Below are positions 61,401 to 64,000 of a stretch of DNA of 64,000 bases, piece by piece. The translations under genes and the position numbers were made by a program. The stretch spans positions 2,480,001 to 2,544,000 of the forward strand of contig NZ_LT629802.1 of the NCBI RefSeq assembly GCF_900106045.1, in the 5' to 3' direction. Each line of letters begins with the position of its first letter. Position 1 is the stretch's first letter. The notes below the pieces were generated by a model that was not told the origin of the DNA, made no database searches, and saw only the letters and a list, made by a program, of their open reading frames with translations. The stretch comes from Pseudomonas mucidolens. GTDB taxonomy: Bacteria > Pseudomonadota > Gammaproteobacteria > Pseudomonadales > Pseudomonadaceae.

Positions 61401-63214
61401 CGAGCGTCGATGCAAAAGCACCCCATGTCTTGTATTCCCCTTACAACGAAAGCCATGACTTCACCGAGTTCGCGGATGAAGCGAGCATCATTGCGGCTTT
61501 CAACACGCCAGGATCGCTGCAGGACCGGCTGATTCGCCTGTTGCCCGAAAGCCAGCAAGCCACGTTCAGGAACCTGTTCGCCTCCACTGCCGGGCATCTG
61601 TCGGAGATAACCCTGGCTTCGAACCCGATCTCCGATCTGCTCGGTACGTTGTTCAATGACAACATCACCTTGCTCGCAGATATGCTCAAAACCCAGACCG
61701 ATACGACACGCCAGTTCGACTGGCAAACCGTCGTGCATCTGTTCAGTACCGGCATCAGGGCCCTTGGTCGGGAACTGCCTGGCAAACTGACCTTTATCGA
61801 GACACTCAAAGACGCCTATGACGATTTCAAGGCTTCTTCCGAGGCCTTGCGGGAGCACGACTGGGGGGCAGGCCTGCATAACTTCATCGCCGGCGCGGCG
61901 GAAATGGTCTCCCTGGGCTGGCTCAACCGGGACGATACCTTCGGCCTGCTCGATCCGGTTAGCCCTGCTGCCCCGCCTCCCCCTGCGGTAAATCCAACTC
62001 ACTGGCAGAGCCTGACCGGTGCCACGCGCACTGACCTGCAGGCTTTCGAAGCCATCGAGGTCAGCCTGCTCAACCTTAAACGACACCCGAGCGACGGAAC
62101 CTACCAGGCCAGTGCGTCGGGCATTCGCTACGCACCGGTGCTCGGAAAAGTCTTCCAGGTAGCAAAGGCCGGCCACGGTTGGCGCATCATCCATGAGCAC
62201 GGAGAGGGGCCGATGCTCAAGCATTCGCCTAAGTCCGGGCGGTGGACCCTCGATCCAGCCCCGCAGTCCATTCGCTACGGCAAAGTGATGTCGAGGTTGA
62301 ACGATGTTTATAGCGATCGCCAGGCGGGTGGGGTGCTCAATATCGAAGCACGGGGCATGGCGCAGATACGCAGCAGATACCCAGGTCACGCCAACATGAT
62401 CGTGCAGGCCGTGGACACGGCACGGTATTACTCAATCAACGCGCTGCATAATCTTGAACAGGTTAAAGACGGTGTGCATCCAGGTTCCCGACTGGATACC
62501 GTCCTGAAGACTTTTCTTGGTGTCAGGACAATTGATGCCCATCTCGTTAAAAAAATACACACTGCGGTTGCACCGATCTGCCAGGCCTTGGCTGATCCAT
62601 CATGGGAGCAGCGCAACGGCAGTCGTATCGTTATTGGCAGCCTCAGGTACATCGACGATCATGCGGTTGCCTTCGTGCTTGCTTCCAGCAAGGCCGGGAG
62701 AATCTATCTCACCCACCATTTCTTCAACATGGGTCTGGATTGGTACAAGACCGCCGTGCCCGACACCTTCAATGTCGACGCTCATGCCCAAGGCGCAACC
62801 CTCATTCATGAGCTGTCCCATCTGCTCTGCGGTACGCTCGATATCGTCTACCTGGGCGCATTCCTGCCCTACCTGGACCTCATTTCGACGGTGACTCACC
62901 TCGGGCAAGAAAAATACAATGAACAAAAAGATCAGCAACTCAACGCTTTTTCGTGGACCACGCCACGCGCCCGCCTGTTCAAGGCTTGGGACAGGGGAAC
63001 CAACTCACTCAAGAGTCTCGATCTTTTCCCCAACCATAGGGACACCGTCAGGAAAATCCTGGAAATCACCGGCACCACGACCTTGCATCAGGCTCGCGAC
63101 GTATTCCTGGATCCGCGCTCATCGGACCTGCGTATTGACGTCATGCTTCGAAACGCCGACTCCCTGACGCTGTTCCTTTGTGAACTGGGACGGCAACTGG
63201 ATCCGATTCCCTGA
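58424..63214 (+). CDS. Giant dermonecrotic-toxin-like protein with C-terminal zinc-peptidase motif
   Basis: The 1596-residue protein has no signal peptide. It resembles the large toxin-like proteins of plant-associated Pseudomonas with a dermonecrotic/DUF6543-type N-terminal region. A module of the form 'LAGxLxIS...LYTP..G...F' followed by a 'LLS/P...RN' helix recurs near residues 70-130, 350-420, 605-690 and 980-1050. Near the end GATLIHELSHLLCGTLDIVY has HELSH at 1462-1466 and Asp1473 in GTLD, the aspzincin (M35-like) zinc site. The target is unknown. Starts at 58298 or 58307 are possible; none has a strong RBS. Confidence 0.8.
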   Translation: MNIANPPLLFPEILRAHRLDELNAPHELTQADLDWLHHTTLPSHALRSVQVPAMTVETLTLEVGGKASIPLAGCLVISAPGDHPAFLYTPYGGIVKFDSPESVDQRLDEMLSLPLERDDLFRLLSISQRNELHGATTLEKTRRTVHGDVFKTQLASMKKAQDLNDRAMVSELLQAPSLATMLDRILNDKLSNFDHKQARVSLNANKAAGDPKTQQWSRNMPLSDAILTYFHHQGWPGGCDVEFFHPDINDSANNTLHWQTIVKLAARNLLPRLTDCLDAYWDAKSFFNISRRHFLSQFISDRLRSTIIVEREKGYLTDAQSRELHRLFRPSRPDETLMFIETVRLWEYKPHSVELAGTLMISANEHYLYLPSHGFKKVEHHLGFSSALLGSPFTAKRKHTLYSLLSIEERNRFLRFDVPQISGKGVSPPVSESLAGAIIAKQLENLGYALEMSRQDDIDIHALVDKALDIRTLINDSLLDQKAEGHWGTRPAFYANLPPSNFMVHLLQRKLKTYASVQDAFDTEFRLLSHSSNRALRNELRELLSKLCSSFSLGIREEAELRELNGTLSTDAHNLIKTVFAFDPDYPEREKRASVKGFRPDVYSLKLTCTSEGARASFSAANCFLLTERGGLDTPFSGMVILWIPSDGLRLFSSVAHATQQLNHYLLDSRRRFGLLANLTPAQRNPHARYQLEAFELIEGNVLMDRMSSFIEHFAAEHEYLRALKIGDWQLARPEFLQSLNALLSKGAPTNLQNVAYIARANRRQHTLPGWLGTASLEDQHKHIELLEQYRNSVDDNKDYLDGIEPLRTYVARTLKTLLEARFPGTNLDPATLLIAPKLALAGPASSLTDFALNPIDTRHRTGFKISSTSRQKLPDNLNESAITQILLSLDISTTYRGHVLDKLSSSAVDIKQRKHRFYRQLPWQLLQHAHARYLQQYLSPTAFSLISQVLDMPDSIARLATETAKAIIRPLELITTEGAEAVTAPGLYLIGSSVDAKAPHVLYSPYNESHDFTEFADEASIIAAFNTPGSLQDRLIRLLPESQQATFRNLFASTAGHLSEITLASNPISDLLGTLFNDNITLLADMLKTQTDTTRQFDWQTVVHLFSTGIRALGRELPGKLTFIETLKDAYDDFKASSEALREHDWGAGLHNFIAGAAEMVSLGWLNRDDTFGLLDPVSPAAPPPPAVNPTHWQSLTGATRTDLQAFEAIEVSLLNLKRHPSDGTYQASASGIRYAPVLGKVFQVAKAGHGWRIIHEHGEGPMLKHSPKSGRWTLDPAPQSIRYGKVMSRLNDVYSDRQAGGVLNIEARGMAQIRSRYPGHANMIVQAVDTARYYSINALHNLEQVKDGVHPGSRLDTVLKTFLGVRTIDAHLVKKIHTAVAPICQALADPSWEQRNGSRIVIGSLRYIDDHAVAFVLASSKAGRIYLTHHFFNMGLDWYKTAVPDTFNVDAHAQGATLIHELSHLLCGTLDIVYLGAFLPYLDLISTVTHLGQEKYNEQKDQQLNAFSWTTPRARLFKAWDRGTNSLKSLDLFPNHRDTVRKILEITGTTTLHQARDVFLDPRSSDLRIDVMLRNADSLTLFLCELGRQLDPIP

Positions 63215-63557
63215 AGCCCGGCTACGTAACAGTCGGGCATCTGGCCCCGGCATGCCTGCGCCCCCGCCAGCTCAATCGAGAGGAAGAGCGACGGGTCCAC
63301 TACTACCGCTTATTGTCGATCCAGAATCGGAATGCCGTGCGCTGGTTGCTGTTTGCGGTAAAGCAGACCGCGGTATCGGTACTATGATCCTCAGATCAGG
63401 CGGTTTATTGGCAAGGATCCGATGGGGTGGGTGGGTTGAATGTCTAGATGAGCGCCCATTAGTGATGCATTGGAAAGCTGAGAAAAAGGTGCGTTTATAC
63501 TGAGACGTAAACGTTATCAAGCTGGCAACGGCCATGGAGCGGCATAAGGAGTAAGGA
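63215..63557. other. Intergenic region before the XRE-like gene
   Basis: No credible gene is seen. It contains the inverted repeat CGTTTA...TAAACG (63492-63513) and AAGGAGTAAGGA directly before the next ATG. Confidence 0.45.
63492..63513. promoter_or_regulatory. Inverted repeat upstream of the XRE-like gene
   Basis: CGTTTA and TAAACG flank a 10-base spacer, 45 bases before the start codon, a natural place for an autoregulatory operator. TTTATACT inside could be a -10 element. Confidence 0.4.
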
Positions 63558-63908
63558 ATGATCCAAGAACAACAAAAGGAAATAGGCACAGGAAGAAGGT
63601 CAACCACGTTTCGGGCCGTTGGCGCGGAGTACTCCGGCGTGCGTCTGCGCGTAGTGTTGAAGGAGTGCAGGATTGCCCCGATGGAGTTCGCGCTGTTTGT
63701 GAGGATCAGCCCGCAGCGGCTGAACAACTGGTTTTCGAGGGGTATACCAGAACAGCGGCTCAAAAATATCGCACGCTTGTTGAGCGTTAATGCCGACTGG
63801 CTGGCGGTGGGGACTGGGGAGAAGTACGTGACAGGAACTGACTTACGAGGACGTCGAGCACCTGCACGAACGTTCTGTCTACCTTCGGGGCGAGATGCTG
63901 CGGACTGA
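63558..63908 (+). CDS. Small XRE/phage-repressor-like helix-turn-helix protein
   Basis: The 116-residue protein has a helix-turn-helix at about 27-85: SGVRLRVVLKECRIAPMEFALFVRISPQRLNNWFSRGIPEQRLKNIARLLSVNADWLAVGTGEK. This is the form of small XRE-type regulators in which a Trp-Phe-rich recognition helix is followed by a Leu-Ala-Val-Gly end. AAGGAG precedes the ATG. The last 25 residues are basic and read over a second frame, so the natural end may differ. Confidence 0.75.
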   Translation: MIQEQQKEIGTGRRSTTFRAVGAEYSGVRLRVVLKECRIAPMEFALFVRISPQRLNNWFSRGIPEQRLKNIARLLSVNADWLAVGTGEKYVTGTDLRGRRAPARTFCLPSGRDAAD

Positions 63909-64000
63909 CTCTCTCGGGAATTGGTTCAGCACCATGCCTATGACGAACGATGAGCCCGGCGACGAACTCATCTCAGTCCAAACGGGCCAAGGTTCCGGAT
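63895..64000 (+). CDS. Truncated reading frame at the window edge
   Basis: A frame open to the last base reads MLRTDSLGNWFSTMPMTNDEPGDELISV; it is also open upstream as ELTYEDVEHLHERSVYLRGE but without a normal start codon after the stop at 63829. It overlaps the end of the XRE-like gene by 14 bases. It looks like real coding sequence of an unknown small protein; start and product are uncertain. Confidence 0.35.
   Translation, partial: MLRTDSLGNWFSTMPMTNDEPGDELISVQTGQGSG

Noticed and set aside
63180..63503. A 107-codon frame after the toxin-like gene
   Set aside because: It starts inside the toxin gene in another frame, has no ribosome binding site and no recognisable product.
1..64000. CRISPR array
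   Set aside because: No regularly spaced short direct repeats were seen; the only strong repeats are REPINs and one 20-bp pair.

Overview
The window looks like chromosomal DNA from a Pseudomonas of the P. fluorescens group. The evidence is high GC with strong third-position bias, two REPIN-type repeats of the kind common in that group, an L-arabinose/D-xylose gene block, a phosphate-linked (Hxc-like) type II secretion operon with its own Tat genes, and A-rich Crc/Hfq-type motifs at the ribosome binding sites of sugar genes. The species call is inference; no rRNA or housekeeping marker is present.

1-6.8 kb is a mixed region. It holds a 5'-truncated EamA permease, a lipoprotein, two small hydrophilic proteins, a divergent HxlR regulator/isochorismatase-like pair around a perfect inverted repeat, an acetyltransferase fused to an Rnk-like GreA/B C-terminal domain, and phage remnants (morphogenetic-protein fragment, integrase tail) next to tRNA-Leu(UAA).

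7-25 kb is pentose catabolism. A leftward operon encodes an MFS permease, a FAH-family dehydratase, ketoglutarate semialdehyde dehydrogenase, a lactonase and the AraFGH transporter. Facing it are an L-arabonate dehydratase and a FadR-type regulator, with two FadR-type operators between. XylR and xylA-xylFGH follow. L-arabinose dehydrogenase and xylulokinase are not in the window.

25-36 kb holds a hydrolase/MFS pair with a LysR regulator, an Nramp relative lacking the DPGN signature, an arsR-arsC-acr3-arsH operon, an N-methyl amino-acid demethylase-like flavoenzyme and a TetR gene broken by a seven-base homopolymer.

36-58 kb looks like one phosphate-starvation block: gspCDEFGHIJLMN behind a metal-site-less SoxB/5'-nucleotidase-like lipoprotein, PhoX, a detached gspK, tatABC, and a pstSCAB operon without phoU. 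A Pho box lies between the type II operon and phoX, and a weaker one precedes tatA. A non-specific nuclease, a HAD protein and a Fic-like protein with substituted catalytic His sit between tat and pst.

58-64 kb carries a giant toxin-like protein with a C-terminal HELSH...GTLD zinc-peptidase signature, then a small XRE-like regulator and a truncated reading frame.
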